This document shows positions 7,234 through 16,655 of a stretch of DNA of 64,000 nt, piece after piece. The DNA lies in the NCBI GenBank assembly GCA_021151625.1, contig JAGKWY010000027.1, positions 44,542-108,541 of the forward strand, read 5' to 3'. How positions within the stretch are numbered: the first letter of the stretch is position 1; each line of letters starts with the position of its first letter. Source of the DNA: Gammaproteobacteria bacterium (GTDB lineage Bacteria; Pseudomonadota; Gammaproteobacteria; Pseudomonadales; Cellvibrionaceae). The notes beneath the pieces are model-generated. The model was not told where the DNA came from. It was given only the letters and a program-made list of their open reading frames with translations, and did not search any database. The translations under genes and the position numbers were made by a program.

Positions 7234-9474
7234 TCAGAGTTGATAGCCGAGTGCTTCGGCTTTTTTAAAGGCCGCATCTGACTCTTTAAATTGATGGTTG
7301 TAGCCCAGTGCCAAACCCAACTGGTAATGGGCTTCGGCATTTTTGGGGGCAGTAGTTACTGCAGTGCGCGCACTTTCCAATGCTTGCTGGTAATCGCCAT
7401 TTTTAATATGCAGTTTGCTCAGTGCGATTAAACTGGTGATATCGTTTTTGCCCTTGGCCAGGGCCGCAATATCGGCGGCAACCGTGTTGTATTCGTAAGC
7501 CAAAGTCCAGTCGGTGGAGTCGAGCAACTCTTCAGTTTTTTGATAAAAATCCGCGTACTTATCCAGCGCAATACGGTTATCTTTTATCGTTAGATTTTGC
7601 TCCACAATATAGCGCTGTGGTTCCTGCTTGCCAGTTTGCACCAGCTTGTACCAGGGGTTATCGATATTCACGCCCTGGGTTTTTATGCGCAATTGATGCT
7701 TGCTGCTGGGGCTATTAAACACAATGCGTGCTTGCAAACTAAAACCGGGGTTATTGACGTAAGCCTGTTTGCGATCGCCCGGTTTATGCAAGTTGCGCAA
7801 ATCGGCAAATAAATTGGTGAGTTGGGTAACGCTAAACGCATAATTGATAGCTTCCTGATCGCCGCCCCAGACATTGGCAAAGGCAAAGCGGCCATGAATC
7901 ACAAAAGGCTGCCATAAATTATCGGCGTTGCTGGTACTCAGCTCAACGACTTCGGCCGAGTTGTAAATTTGGCCAATAAGTTCGCGAAAATATTTATCGC
8001 GCTCGTGCGAGTACTGCCACATGCTGCGCAAGCGCTGTTCATACAAGCCACCGAAACTCAGTTTGAAACTCGCCTGGGCATTGCGCCCTTCAAATTTATC
8101 GAACACCAGTTCCAAATGCGCAAAATGCTGGCTGGCATCCAGTGTCGGCAATATGCTGATTTGCTTGCTCTGCTCATTCACCACCAGCGATGGCTGGCCT
8201 TCAATACCGACCGAAAAGCCCGGATATAAACTGGTTTCGCCGGTGGTGTCCATCCATATTTCAGCCAGGCCGTTTTGCGCCGGGATATGCACAATCATAT
8301 GGTCAAAACTGATGCCGGGAATGGTCATATCAGGAATGCCGCGCCCGCGTGTCACAATTAACGCCGGGTCTGCTTTTATGCCCAGGTCGCGCAAAAGTTT
8401 TACTGCCAATACCGTTTGGTCTTTGCAATCGCCGTAACCGTTTTTCAAAATATCGGTGGTATCGTGCGGCTCGTAACCACCGCGGCCCACATGGGCAAAT
8501 ACATAGCGAATGCGATCCTGAATGGTTTGGTAGACCGCTTTGACTTTTGCCTCGGGGGTGGGTGAGGATTTTTTAATATCGCTCACAATTTTTTCCAATG
8601 CCGCATCGCTCAGCAGGTGTGGTTCTATCAGGCCGTCGGCCCAGCGCGCCACATCATTCCAGCTGTCGGTGGTAGCGATGCGCAGGTAAGGCGCATAATC
8701 ATGTTCGCGCGGCATATCGCTTTGCAATTCTATTTTGGCGAGGTTGGTGCCGCTCCAGTGGAGTGTTTGACGATTGTTTTTTTCGTTGTGCTTGTACGCA
8801 ATGGCATAGCGGTTCGCATCGCTGCTGAACAGTTTTATGTTCGCCGGTGCGTTGATTGTTAATTCACTTTTGGTGATGGCATCAGCGCGTGACCCCTGGC
8901 CTGCGGCGCGGTCTTCCCACCAGTGGAAGCTGAAACTGTCAAACCACTGGTTGGGCACCATTTTTTTGGTATCGGTATAGCGATACTGAAATTCAATCAC
9001 CGAGCCTTTGCGCACGTTGGGCAGGGAAAATAATAATTCCTTGCGGTCGTGATAAAAATTTTCATCGGTGGGGCTTTGGATTTGGGTGGCATCGGCTTTG
9101 ATGCTGTCGAGTTTGCCATCGGGGGTGCGCACATTAGCGTATTCGAGTTGGATGTCTTCGTAGAAGCTGTTAAAGCTCACACTGATCTGACTGTAATCGC
9201 GCACGGCTTCATCGCTGTTGATATACACCGCCACATAAGAAGTGGCATGGCTCATCAACTGTTCATCGATATCCACCACCGTTTTACGCAGTAATACTTG
9301 TGCTTCAGTCGTTGCGGCGGGTTTGTAACCGCGTATCAGGTTTTTTAGCGGCGGGGCAATTCGCTCGGCAGTTTCCTTTTCCATTTCTGCAGCATGGCTA
9401 GTGCCAGAACAAATTGCTAACACCAGTAGCCAGGGCGAATATTTTCTTACACAAACTGCTAAAAAATCTGACAC
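7234..9474 (-). CDS. exported DUF3857/transglutaminase-like protein with C-terminal TPRs
   Basis: This 746-residue protein starts with GTG at 9474 (GGAG eight bases upstream) and has an N-terminal signal segment (LLVLAICSGTSHA). Residues about 60-240 match the DUF3857 beta domain (YVAVYINSDEAVRDYSQ, RKELLFSLPNVRKGSVIEFQYRY). A transglutaminase-like cysteine-protease core follows with NGYGDCKDQTVLAVKLL (catalytic Cys about 350), SFDHMIVHIP (His) and EIWMDTTGE (Asp), so the full triad is present. Two TPR units close the protein (ALSKLHIKNGDYQQALESA, AEAHYQLGLALGYNHQF). It is followed 10 bases later by the TPR lipoprotein gene, which indicates one operon. The domain pair is widespread in Bacteroidetes and gammaproteobacteria; its substrate is not known to me. 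Confidence 0.85.
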   Translation of the reverse strand: MSDFLAVCVRKYSPWLLVLAICSGTSHAAEMEKETAERIAPPLKNLIRGYKPAATTEAQVLLRKTVVDIDEQLMSHATSYVAVYINSDEAVRDYSQISVSFNSFYEDIQLEYANVRTPDGKLDSIKADATQIQSPTDENFYHDRKELLFSLPNVRKGSVIEFQYRYTDTKKMVPNQWFDSFSFHWWEDRAAGQGSRADAITKSELTINAPANIKLFSSDANRYAIAYKHNEKNNRQTLHWSGTNLAKIELQSDMPREHDYAPYLRIATTDSWNDVARWADGLIEPHLLSDAALEKIVSDIKKSSPTPEAKVKAVYQTIQDRIRYVFAHVGRGGYEPHDTTDILKNGYGDCKDQTVLAVKLLRDLGIKADPALIVTRGRGIPDMTIPGISFDHMIVHIPAQNGLAEIWMDTTGETSLYPGFSVGIEGQPSLVVNEQSKQISILPTLDASQHFAHLELVFDKFEGRNAQASFKLSFGGLYEQRLRSMWQYSHERDKYFRELIGQIYNSAEVVELSTSNADNLWQPFVIHGRFAFANVWGGDQEAINYAFSVTQLTNLFADLRNLHKPGDRKQAYVNNPGFSLQARIVFNSPSSKHQLRIKTQGVNIDNPWYKLVQTGKQEPQRYIVEQNLTIKDNRIALDKYADFYQKTEELLDSTDWTLAYEYNTVAADIAALAKGKNDITSLIALSKLHIKNGDYQQALESARTAVTTAPKNAEAHYQLGLALGYNHQFKESDAAFKKAEALGYQL

Positions 9475-9524
9475 GCGACATTCTCCAACGATTACAAATA
9501 TAAAACCTGTGTAACTAGGCTCGC

Positions 9525-10517
9525 TTACAGTTCAGTCCATTGGCCTTCGGCAGCGCTTTCGAAAATGGCATCGATAACGCGCATATTGGCAATGGCATCG
9601 CTCAGCGGAGTAGGCACTGGCGTGTTGTTGAAAATACTTTGAGCAAAGGCATCGCCCATTGCGCTGTAGTGGTTGTTATCGGGCACTTCAATTTCTTCCA
9701 CTATGCGATTGCGAGTGATGCGAATTTTTTGCACCGGCTCACTGCTGTCATTGTAAAAGGGACGCGCTAAATAGAGGCTGCCTTCTTCACCACTGGCCTC
9801 CACAAATTGCAATGGCTCAAGTTTTGTTGCTGCCGTAAAAGTGGCGGTGCCATCGCGGAATTCCATAATGCCGGAGGTCAGGCAATCCACCTCTTCGCCA
9901 GGCATTGGGGTGATATGTCCCAGTACCTGATCAGGTTCCTGGCCAAACAGCCAGCGCGACAGGGAAATGGAGTAACAGCCAATATCTAGCAGTGCGCCGC
10001 CGCCCATCTCGATTTTGTTGCGGATATTGTCTGCATCACGATTGTTGTAAGAGAAATTGGAATGCACTGCGCGCAATTTACCAATGCGACCTTCATCCAC
10101 CAGTTTTTTCGCCAACTGCCATTGTGGATGGAAACGGTACATAAATGCTTCCATCACTTTCAGGTGTGGATGCGCAGCCGCCGCCGCAACAAGGCGTTGC
10201 GCATCTTCGGTATTCATCCCCAGGGGTTTTTCACAGAGCACATGCTTGCCTGCTTCCAGCGCTTTGATTGACCACTCCACATGCAGATGATTGGGCAGGG
10301 GGTTGTAAATGGCATCCACGTCCGGGTCTGCCAGCAATTCGTGGTAATTGCCGTAGGCGCGCTCGATATGCAATTTGTCCGCCGCCGCGCGCGCACTTTG
10401 TTCATCGCGCGAGCAGATGGCGATCACCTGGTTGTATTGCGATGCCTGGAGCGCAGGAATCACTTTTTCACGGCCGATTTTGGCAGTGCTAAGCACGCCC
10501 CAACGAAGTTTTTGCAT
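9525..10517 (-). CDS. Gfo/Idh/MocA family oxidoreductase
   Basis: The 330-residue protein has the N-terminal NAD(P)-binding fold (RWGVLSTAKIGREKVIPAL, residues 5-23) and the family signature HVLCEKPLGMN with the conserved EKP lysine (about 91-101). The C-terminal alpha/beta domain includes GGGALLDIGCYSISLSRWLFG and a catalytic-like DIGCY segment. Members oxidise or epimerise sugars and related polyols, for example glucose-fructose oxidoreductase or inositol dehydrogenase. There is no signal peptide, so it is cytoplasmic. The start has AGGA six bases upstream. It is monocistronic as far as spacing shows; the sugar cannot be deduced. Confidence 0.88.
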   Translation of the reverse strand: MQKLRWGVLSTAKIGREKVIPALQASQYNQVIAICSRDEQSARAAADKLHIERAYGNYHELLADPDVDAIYNPLPNHLHVEWSIKALEAGKHVLCEKPLGMNTEDAQRLVAAAAAHPHLKVMEAFMYRFHPQWQLAKKLVDEGRIGKLRAVHSNFSYNNRDADNIRNKIEMGGGALLDIGCYSISLSRWLFGQEPDQVLGHITPMPGEEVDCLTSGIMEFRDGTATFTAATKLEPLQFVEASGEEGSLYLARPFYNDSSEPVQKIRITRNRIVEEIEVPDNNHYSAMGDAFAQSIFNNTPVPTPLSDAIANMRVIDAIFESAAEGQWTEL

Positions 10518-10703
10518 GGCAGGTCCTTAAGTCAGGAAATATTTTTTATGAGGGTATAACAGAGTTCACAGCAGTCCGGTCAGTGTAGCCCAAGCGCGGC
10601 CCAGGGGGTGAGTCGCGCGCAATGAAAGGCGGTGAAAAAGTTTTAAATGTCGTATTTGGCTGGAGTGAAGCGCAGGACGAAAGCTGGTCAGGTCAGAGGG
10701 TGA

Positions 10704-11366
10704 TTACCAGGGCAGCACATCGCCGTTCGAATGCCAAAAGGTGCCACTGTTTTCCAGCGTGAGGCCGGCGATACGCTGGCTCAGGCGCTGGGCGGATTCC
10801 TCGGCCGAAATATCGCCGCCAAAGTTGACCATGGCGGTCTGCACAAAGCCCGGGTGCAACACCGCCACCGCGATTCCCTTGGGCTGGAGATCGCGTGCCA
10901 ATGACATGGCCGCCGCGTTGAGCGCTGCCTTGGACATACGGTAGCCGTAGTAGCTGCCGGAGGTGTTATCGCCAATGGAACCCATACGGCTGGTGATAAA
11001 AGCCACCTTGGCACCGCGCTGCAAGTTGCCGAGAAATGCTTCGGTCACACGCAGTGGCGCTATGGCATTAACCTTGAATTGCTGGTCGATACTGGCGTAA
11101 TCCAGATTGCCCAGGGCTTCGCGCTGTAAAATGCCGGCGTTATTAATCAGTAGATCGATTTTTTTCCCGGTGAAGGTATCAGCGAGTTTATTCAATGCGG
11201 CTTGATCAGTGACATCCACCCCTGCAATGACGCGCGCGCCCGACTCCACCAATTCCGGCGAGGCGTTGCGGCACACCGCCAACACTTGCCAACCCTGGGC
11301 GAGATAGGTTTTACACAGGGCGAGACCAATTCCGCGATTGGCACCGGTAATTAATACGGTTTGCAT
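10704..11366 (-). CDS. short-chain dehydrogenase/reductase
   Basis: This 220-residue classical SDR has TGANRGIGLAL (nucleotide binding, residues 6-16), NNAG (about 75-78), a catalytic Ser in TSRMGSIGDN and the YxxxK pair in YYGYRMSKAALN. The C-terminal part ends in a short GTFWHSNGDVLPW block seen in the C-factor/CsgA-like branch of single-domain SDRs. The start at 11366 has an AGAGGAT site. It lies alone between the Gfo/Idh gene and the AraC gene. Substrate and role are unknown. Confidence 0.88.
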   Translation of the reverse strand: MQTVLITGANRGIGLALCKTYLAQGWQVLAVCRNASPELVESGARVIAGVDVTDQAALNKLADTFTGKKIDLLINNAGILQREALGNLDYASIDQQFKVNAIAPLRVTEAFLGNLQRGAKVAFITSRMGSIGDNTSGSYYGYRMSKAALNAAAMSLARDLQPKGIAVAVLHPGFVQTAMVNFGGDISAEESAQRLSQRIAGLTLENSGTFWHSNGDVLPW

Positions 11367-11498
11367 ATGAGATCCTCTTTAAGCAGCGGGATAAAAATCT
11401 ACGGCGAATGAAAATGAGCAGTGCGAATTTATGCCGTTATGTGAGCAGGACTATAGAGTGAAGCCAGTGCGAAGAAAAGTATCAGTTGCTATTTGTCG

Positions 11499-12512
11499 TC
11501 AAAGCTTGCCGGGGAGCTGGCCGGTCCAGCGTTTAAAGGCACGGCGCAAATTGGCTGCATCATAAAAGTGCAATTGCCGCGCAACTTCTTCCTGAGTGAT
11601 GTCGGTTTCGCTGAGCCAGTGCAGGGCCATGTGTTTGCGCACCAAATCATATTGTTGTTGAAAACTGCTGCGGTGTTTTTGCAATTTGCGTTTCAGGCTG
11701 GCGCTGCTCATGCCGAAATCCTGCGCGCATTGTTCCAGATTGGGTTGATGGTGCAGGTTTTGGTGCAGGTAATCATAAATTTCGTGCAAGAAACCGCGCG
11801 GATTATTTGTTGTGAGTAAATGGGTATGGGAATTGGCAATAGCTGTGACCGATTGAGTTTTTGACCAGGCCTTGTGCAATTCATCGCGCGCTATGGTGAT
11901 GGCTTGTGCCTGGGCGTTAAATACCAGACGCTCACCCAAATGTACCTGATACTGTTCAATATATTCCGGCTGAGGGTGCTTAAAATAAAATGTCCAACTG
12001 GGCGATGAGCCACTGCGCCAGCGCGCAAAGTTGCGCAAACTGCTAGTCATCATCGCCAACAGGAAGGGCATTAATTCATCGGCTCCAAAATTGTCTTGCC
12101 AATAAATCACCAAGCGTTCGTTTTCATAATGCAAGTGCAGGCTGAGTAGCGGCGAAAGCGTGCTTGAGTAAGCGATCAAATAATCCAGTAACTCGGCGAT
12201 ATTATTGGCTTGGCTCAGCGCGACTTGATACGGCGTTAATAATTCCCGGCCCACCAGGAATGCCAATTCCTGGCCGTGCGGTTGTTTTATAGTGTTATCA
12301 AGCAAACGAAAAATTTGCTGTGGTGAGAGCTGCAAATTTTTGCGTGCTATATCCTCATAAAAAATACCCGTGTTGCGCAGCAGCTTGTGTTCTTGCTGGC
12401 CGCGCGCCAGTGCTAAATCGATCAGGGTTTTAGGCCAAGAGTGTGCGGGAATAAAGGCACTGTCCAGTTCGCGATAAGCTTGGGGTAAATAGCGTGAGGA
12501 ATCAGTATTCAT
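11499..12512 (-). CDS. AraC-family transcriptional regulator
   Basis: The start at 12512 (MNTDSSRYL) overlaps the stop of the upstream GGDEF gene as TGATG, which implies translational coupling. The 337-residue protein has an N-terminal ligand/oligomerisation domain of the AraC_binding (OruR/ArgR-like) type, about residues 20-210, and two C-terminal helix-turn-helix motifs: LEQCAQDFGMSSASLKRKLQ and EEVARQLHFYDAANLRRAFKRW, ending with the usual G-x-x-P segment (GQLPGKL). The inducer is unknown. The divergent gene pair and targets cannot be named; the adjacent short-chain dehydrogenase starts about 130 bases downstream and could be a target. Confidence 0.88.
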   Translation of the reverse strand: MNTDSSRYLPQAYRELDSAFIPAHSWPKTLIDLALARGQQEHKLLRNTGIFYEDIARKNLQLSPQQIFRLLDNTIKQPHGQELAFLVGRELLTPYQVALSQANNIAELLDYLIAYSSTLSPLLSLHLHYENERLVIYWQDNFGADELMPFLLAMMTSSLRNFARWRSGSSPSWTFYFKHPQPEYIEQYQVHLGERLVFNAQAQAITIARDELHKAWSKTQSVTAIANSHTHLLTTNNPRGFLHEIYDYLHQNLHHQPNLEQCAQDFGMSSASLKRKLQKHRSSFQQQYDLVRKHMALHWLSETDITQEEVARQLHFYDAANLRRAFKRWTGQLPGKL

Positions 12513-13444
12513 CAGGCTGCCCGATCGATGAGTTGCGCGCGCTTTTCTTTGGCCTGTAAGAGGCAACGTGTAGCGCGCTGGATTAATTCCTCAGTGGTAT
12601 CTGTGCGTTGCATATTATCGCCTGCCAATGCAATGCCGGTGCTGGCGGAATGAAAAATAGATTCACCCTGGCTAGCTGTTTTAAATGCGAAGCTCTGAAT
12701 GGCCTGGGTAATTTCAACGGCAATAGCTTCTGCAGCTGATCTGCCCGTATTAGGCAGTACCAATGCAAAGCGATCCCCCGCATAGCGGCAGAGTAAATCA
12801 CTGCGGCGAATATTTAATAACACTAATTCACCCAGTGCTTGCAGCAAACGATCGCCCTCTGCGTGGCCATAACGGCGATTGGTTGCATCAAAGAAATCTA
12901 CATCAATTAATACCAGAGCCAGTGCAGAATTATTCTGTTGGCAATCGTGCAATTCCTGCTCCAGCAGTTTGCGCAGGTAAGCAGCCCCATTGAGCTGGGT
13001 AATAAAATCCAGGCCGCGATGTTCGCGAAATAAACGCTCGCGTTTGCGCAGTTGTTCATTAATTGCCAACTGTTCCTGGTGCCAGTGATAAATGCCAAGT
13101 GTTAACAGACCCAAACCAATCGGCATTAAACCGGATTCTACCCAGTGATCCCAAAATGCGCTGGCGGGAAAGGCAATAAATTCATCAAGCCAATCCTGAA
13201 AACTGGCGAGAAAAATACAGCTTAAGCCAATGCTTAACCATTGGGTGACACGACCTTTAGGGCGACTATGCAGAATTAATAGCAACCAGACCAGCGCTAG
13301 CAGTGCCGCGCCGCCTTCGCTGATCACATCCAGCCAGTTAATTTGGCTCCAGAATTTAATATCACCCAGAGCCAGGCTGGCGCTGAGTGTTATGTTAGCG
13401 GCCAATGCCAGAATTAATAATTTCCATTGATGAAGTTTTAACAT
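12512..13444 (-). CDS. membrane protein with degenerate GGDEF domain
   Basis: The start ATG at 13444 was preferred over a TTG at 13456, whose ribosome-binding site would be too close. The 310-residue protein has four or five hydrophobic segments in the first 125 residues (for example LLILALAANITLSASLALG and GLMPIGLGLLTLGIYHW), a short linker, then a GGDEF domain: DVDFFDATNRRYGHAEGDRLL and, in place of GGDEF, AGDRF in CRYAGDRFALVLP. The inhibitory-site RxxD (RRSD) sits at the normal five-residue distance upstream. The Glu needed for catalysis in the GG(D/E)EF loop is Arg here, so cyclase activity is doubtful while c-di-GMP binding through the I-site remains possible. It is coupled to the AraC gene by a TGATG overlap. 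Confidence 0.85.
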   Translation of the reverse strand: MLKLHQWKLLILALAANITLSASLALGDIKFWSQINWLDVISEGGAALLALVWLLLILHSRPKGRVTQWLSIGLSCIFLASFQDWLDEFIAFPASAFWDHWVESGLMPIGLGLLTLGIYHWHQEQLAINEQLRKRERLFREHRGLDFITQLNGAAYLRKLLEQELHDCQQNNSALALVLIDVDFFDATNRRYGHAEGDRLLQALGELVLLNIRRSDLLCRYAGDRFALVLPNTGRSAAEAIAVEITQAIQSFAFKTASQGESIFHSASTGIALAGDNMQRTDTTEELIQRATRCLLQAKEKRAQLIDRAA

Positions 13445-13766
13445 GCTGCGCGTCAATCCTGCAAAAATCCCAAAAAAAGCTATAAAAAATCGCGATTAAT
13501 ATTTGGTGAGTAGCCATACCAGTTAAGTGTGACAATTTTGTGAAACTGAAAGACTGCGCAATTAAAAGCTTGAGCTGCAATGCCTCATCAGTTTTTTCCG
13601 CAAGCGCGAGAGGCAAAATAGCTCAGGCCATATTTATGTACATCAATCCCCGTGTCACGCGAGTGTCATCTATGGCACCTAGCTTTGCTTCCTGAATTTA
13701 TCTGACAACACAGGTTGTGCTGATTACTACCAAAACCTGAGTACTGAAAAAATTAGGGGAGCTATC
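13445..13766. other. divergent intergenic region upstream of the TonB receptor
   Basis: This 322-base region separates the minus-strand GGDEF/AraC operon from the plus-strand TonB receptor. It holds a candidate Pho box (13652-13669) and, near the receptor start, an AGGGGAG ribosome-binding site (13753-13762). No gene remnant or RNA structure was recognised in the rest. Confidence 0.6.
13652..13669 (+). promoter_or_regulatory. candidate Pho box (PhoB site)
   Basis: Two seven-base direct repeats, GTGTCAC (13652-13658) and GTGTCAT (13663-13669), are separated by four bases, the exact geometry of the PhoB site whose repeat is CTGTCAT. The downstream gene pair (TonB receptor and phytase) fits phosphate-starvation control. 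A -10-like TAGCTT lies about 11 bases on. Pattern matching by eye only. Confidence 0.5.
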
Positions 13767-16538
13767 GTGAGTCAATTTAAACAAGCTAACAAACACACCA
13801 ATATCTGGATTAAAAATACTCTGGCATTAGCACTTGCTGCCATTGCGGGTAGTGTACTGGCCGATGGGCGCATTGAAGGTCAGGTAAAAGCAGCCGAGCA
13901 CGGCGTGGCTTTGCAGGGAGTAAAAATTCGCATTGCCGAATTAAATCGCGAAGTGGTGAGCCAGCGCGATGGTCGTTTCATTTTTTTGGATGTCAATGCT
14001 GGCAATTACACACTTGAAACCAGCTATATAGGTGCGGACCCGGTGCGTCGCCAAATTGCCGTAACTGACAATCAAACCACTAAAACCAATTTTCAATTAG
14101 TAGGTGTTTCCGGAATAGTCGAGAACGTGATTGTAATTGGCCAGGCCGCGGGCATGAACAAAGCGCTCAATAAGCAGCGCAGTGCAGAAAATATTATTAC
14201 CGCTGTTTCGGCGGATGCGATTGGTCAATTTCCTGATACCAATGTTTCTGAAGCGCTGCAGCGTTTGCCGGGTTTATCGGTGGAGCGCGATCAGGGTGAA
14301 GGTCGCTATGTGCGTGTGCGCGGCATGGGGCCGGATTTTAATGCGGTGACTATCAATGGTGTGGGTGTTCCTGGTCCGGATGCAGATCGTCGCGCTGTCG
14401 CTTTGGATGTGATTCCATCTGACTTACTGGAAAATTTAATTGTTACTAAAAGTTTAACGCCGGATATGGATGCCAATTCGTTAGGCGGCAGCATTGAAGT
14501 ACAAAGCTTGTCGGCCTTTGATCGCGATGGTGCTTTTTGGCAATTAACCGCAGAGGGCAGCTATGACGATAACACTGAACAAACCAGCCCTAAATTTGCC
14601 GCAACTGCCAGCAATCAATTCAGTCTGGGCAATGATGAAAATAATTTCGGCGTTGCCTTTGGTGTGAGCTCATTCAAGCGCGAGTTTGGTTCCGACAACG
14701 TGGAAACCGGTGGTGCCTGGAATTTTGAAGACGGCGCTCGCCTGGAAGAGCTTGAGCAGCGCGATTACCGCATCACCCGTGAGCGCTCTGGTTTGACTCT
14801 GAACCTGGATTTCAAACCAACTACCAATACTGATTTGTACTGGCGCAACCTCTATAGCGAATATACTGATTCAGAAATTCGCCTGGCCAATGTGATTGAG
14901 TTTGAAGATGCTGTATCAGAAGGCGAAACTGGCAGTGCCGAAGTGCAGCGCGAATTAAAAGATCGCACTGAAACTCAGGAGATTTTATCGACCTCCTTTG
15001 GTGGGCAAACCCGATTTGAGCGCTGGACTGTGGATTATCGTCTGGCGCACAGTGAGTCCAACGAAGACGAGCCGCAAAATATCGCCGGCGCGGTATTTAA
15101 AATTGACGATGATGTAATTGCCGATGAAGTATTTGAATTGGCGTTTCAGGATGCGCGCAAAATTCGTATCAGTGCCCCGGCGGAATATTATCAAACCGCC
15201 AGCTATAAGCTGGACGAAGTTGAATTGGGCAGCACCAACACTAACGACGAGAGTAATGCATTTAACCTGGACTTCACCCGTGACTTGCAATTGGGTAGCA
15301 ATGCGGCACAAGTAAAATTTGGCGTAAAGCGTACTGAGCGCGAAAAAGATAATGATGTAAATGTTTGGGTAAGTGAAGAATTTAATGGCGATACTTCATT
15401 AACGACTTTTTCTGGTGGTGTGGTGGATTATCAACTGGGTGAGTTTGGTTCCAGCATCAATTCTCGCGCAGTAAAAGTTGCCCTTGCTGATCAGGAACTC
15501 GATGAAATAGAAAGCAGTATTGGCGACTTTGCCATCACCGAAGATACCAGTGCGGCTTATGTGATGGGTCGTGTTGATATAGATTCCTGGCGAATCTTAA
15601 CCGGTGTGCGCTATGAAGATACCAGTTTCACCGCTAATGGTTATTCCTGGGATGATGCTGTTGAAGAAATTGCTGCAACCCACTTCGAAAATTCTGATGA
15701 TTACTTTCTGCCGGCTTTGCATATCCGCTATAGCGTAAATGATAAAACCCAAATTCGCGCCGCCTGGACTAATTCCGTTGTGCGCCCGGGGTTTGCGCAG
15801 TTGTCGCCGGGGCGTTTGATTGAAGAAGATGATGGCGATATAGAAGCCGAGTTTGGCAATCCGAATTTAAAATCACTGGAGTCCAGTAATTTTGATTTGG
15901 GTATTGAATATTATCCCGGTGTTGCCAGTGTGATCTCGGCGTTTGCATTCCATAAGTCTATTGATAATTTTGTGTATCAAACGGATTTGGGCGGTACTGC
16001 GGGTTATGAGGATTTTGATCACGCGGTCACTTTTGTAAATGGTGATGCTGCAGAGATTACTGGAGTTGAGTTGGCGGCTTCCAAACAATTTTCCAGTTTG
16101 CCTGCGCCCTGGAACGGATTATTAATAGGCGGCAACGCCACCTTTGTCGATTCTTCGGCAGAAATCGGCGGCTACGATGATGGCGAATTTATTGCGCGCG
16201 ATATTCCCATGCCGAGTCAGTCAGATACCTCGGCTAATCTGATGCTGGGTTATGAGTCAGATAAAATCAGTTTGCGCTTATCGGCTAACTATAAATCCAA
16301 CTATCTGCTGGAAGTATTGGAACCAATGGAATCCAGCTACGATGCTTATGTCGATGATCAGGTACAGCTGGATTTTTCACTACGCTATTTCCTGAGCGAT
16401 ACGATTAAGGTGCATTTTGAAGCGTTGAATCTAACTGACGAGGTCTACTACACCTACGTGAACAATGCACGCTACAACGCCCAATACGAAACCTACGGCG
16501 CTACTTATAAACTCGGTATCAGCTTTATGAGTTTTTAA
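13767..16538 (+). CDS. TonB-dependent receptor, probably for phytate or its products
   Basis: This 923-residue outer-membrane protein starts with GTG at 13767 (AGGGGAG upstream). It has a signal peptide (LALALAAIAGSVLA, cleavage near residue 33), a carboxypeptidase-regulatory-like beta domain (about 34-110: GRIEGQVKAAEHGVALQGV, DGRFIFLDVNAGNYTLE), a plug domain with QFPDTNVSEALQRLPGLSV and YVRVRGMGPDFNAVTINGV, and a 22-strand-type barrel ending in an aromatic residue (GISFMSF). This is the subclass often called the Caulobacter-type TonB receptor, common for oligosaccharides. The next gene is a beta-propeller phytase, and a candidate Pho box lies upstream, so phytate, inositol phosphates or a phosphate ester is the inferred ligand. 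The ligand remains inference. Confidence 0.88.
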   Translation: MSQFKQANKHTNIWIKNTLALALAAIAGSVLADGRIEGQVKAAEHGVALQGVKIRIAELNREVVSQRDGRFIFLDVNAGNYTLETSYIGADPVRRQIAVTDNQTTKTNFQLVGVSGIVENVIVIGQAAGMNKALNKQRSAENIITAVSADAIGQFPDTNVSEALQRLPGLSVERDQGEGRYVRVRGMGPDFNAVTINGVGVPGPDADRRAVALDVIPSDLLENLIVTKSLTPDMDANSLGGSIEVQSLSAFDRDGAFWQLTAEGSYDDNTEQTSPKFAATASNQFSLGNDENNFGVAFGVSSFKREFGSDNVETGGAWNFEDGARLEELEQRDYRITRERSGLTLNLDFKPTTNTDLYWRNLYSEYTDSEIRLANVIEFEDAVSEGETGSAEVQRELKDRTETQEILSTSFGGQTRFERWTVDYRLAHSESNEDEPQNIAGAVFKIDDDVIADEVFELAFQDARKIRISAPAEYYQTASYKLDEVELGSTNTNDESNAFNLDFTRDLQLGSNAAQVKFGVKRTEREKDNDVNVWVSEEFNGDTSLTTFSGGVVDYQLGEFGSSINSRAVKVALADQELDEIESSIGDFAITEDTSAAYVMGRVDIDSWRILTGVRYEDTSFTANGYSWDDAVEEIAATHFENSDDYFLPALHIRYSVNDKTQIRAAWTNSVVRPGFAQLSPGRLIEEDDGDIEAEFGNPNLKSLESSNFDLGIEYYPGVASVISAFAFHKSIDNFVYQTDLGGTAGYEDFDHAVTFVNGDAAEITGVELAASKQFSSLPAPWNGLLIGGNATFVDSSAEIGGYDDGEFIARDIPMPSQSDTSANLMLGYESDKISLRLSANYKSNYLLEVLEPMESSYDAYVDDQVQLDFSLRYFLSDTIKVHFEALNLTDEVYYTYVNNARYNAQYETYGATYKLGISFMSF

Positions 16539-16578
16539 GTAATAATTAAGCAATCGGATTTAGTCTAGTGAAGTTCAG

Positions 16579-16612
16579 GCGCGCTCGATTCACCGAGCGC
16601 GCATTTTTCTTC
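16579..16612 (+). terminator. Rho-independent terminator after the TonB receptor
   Basis: A nine-base-pair GC-rich stem (GCGCGCTCG 16579-16587 / CGAGCGCGC 16594-16602) with a six-base loop is followed by ATTTTTCTT. It separates the receptor from the phytase, so the phytase depends on read-through or its own promoter. Confidence 0.8.
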
Positions 16613-16655
16613 GCGTTGTTATGGGTGTTATAGACAGGCTTTCTGGATTACCGTT

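Noticed and set aside
5751..7340. Longer start for the TPR lipoprotein at 7340
   Set aside because: It would overlap the transglutaminase gene by about 100 bases and bury the lipoprotein signal; ATG 7223 has a good ribosome-binding site.
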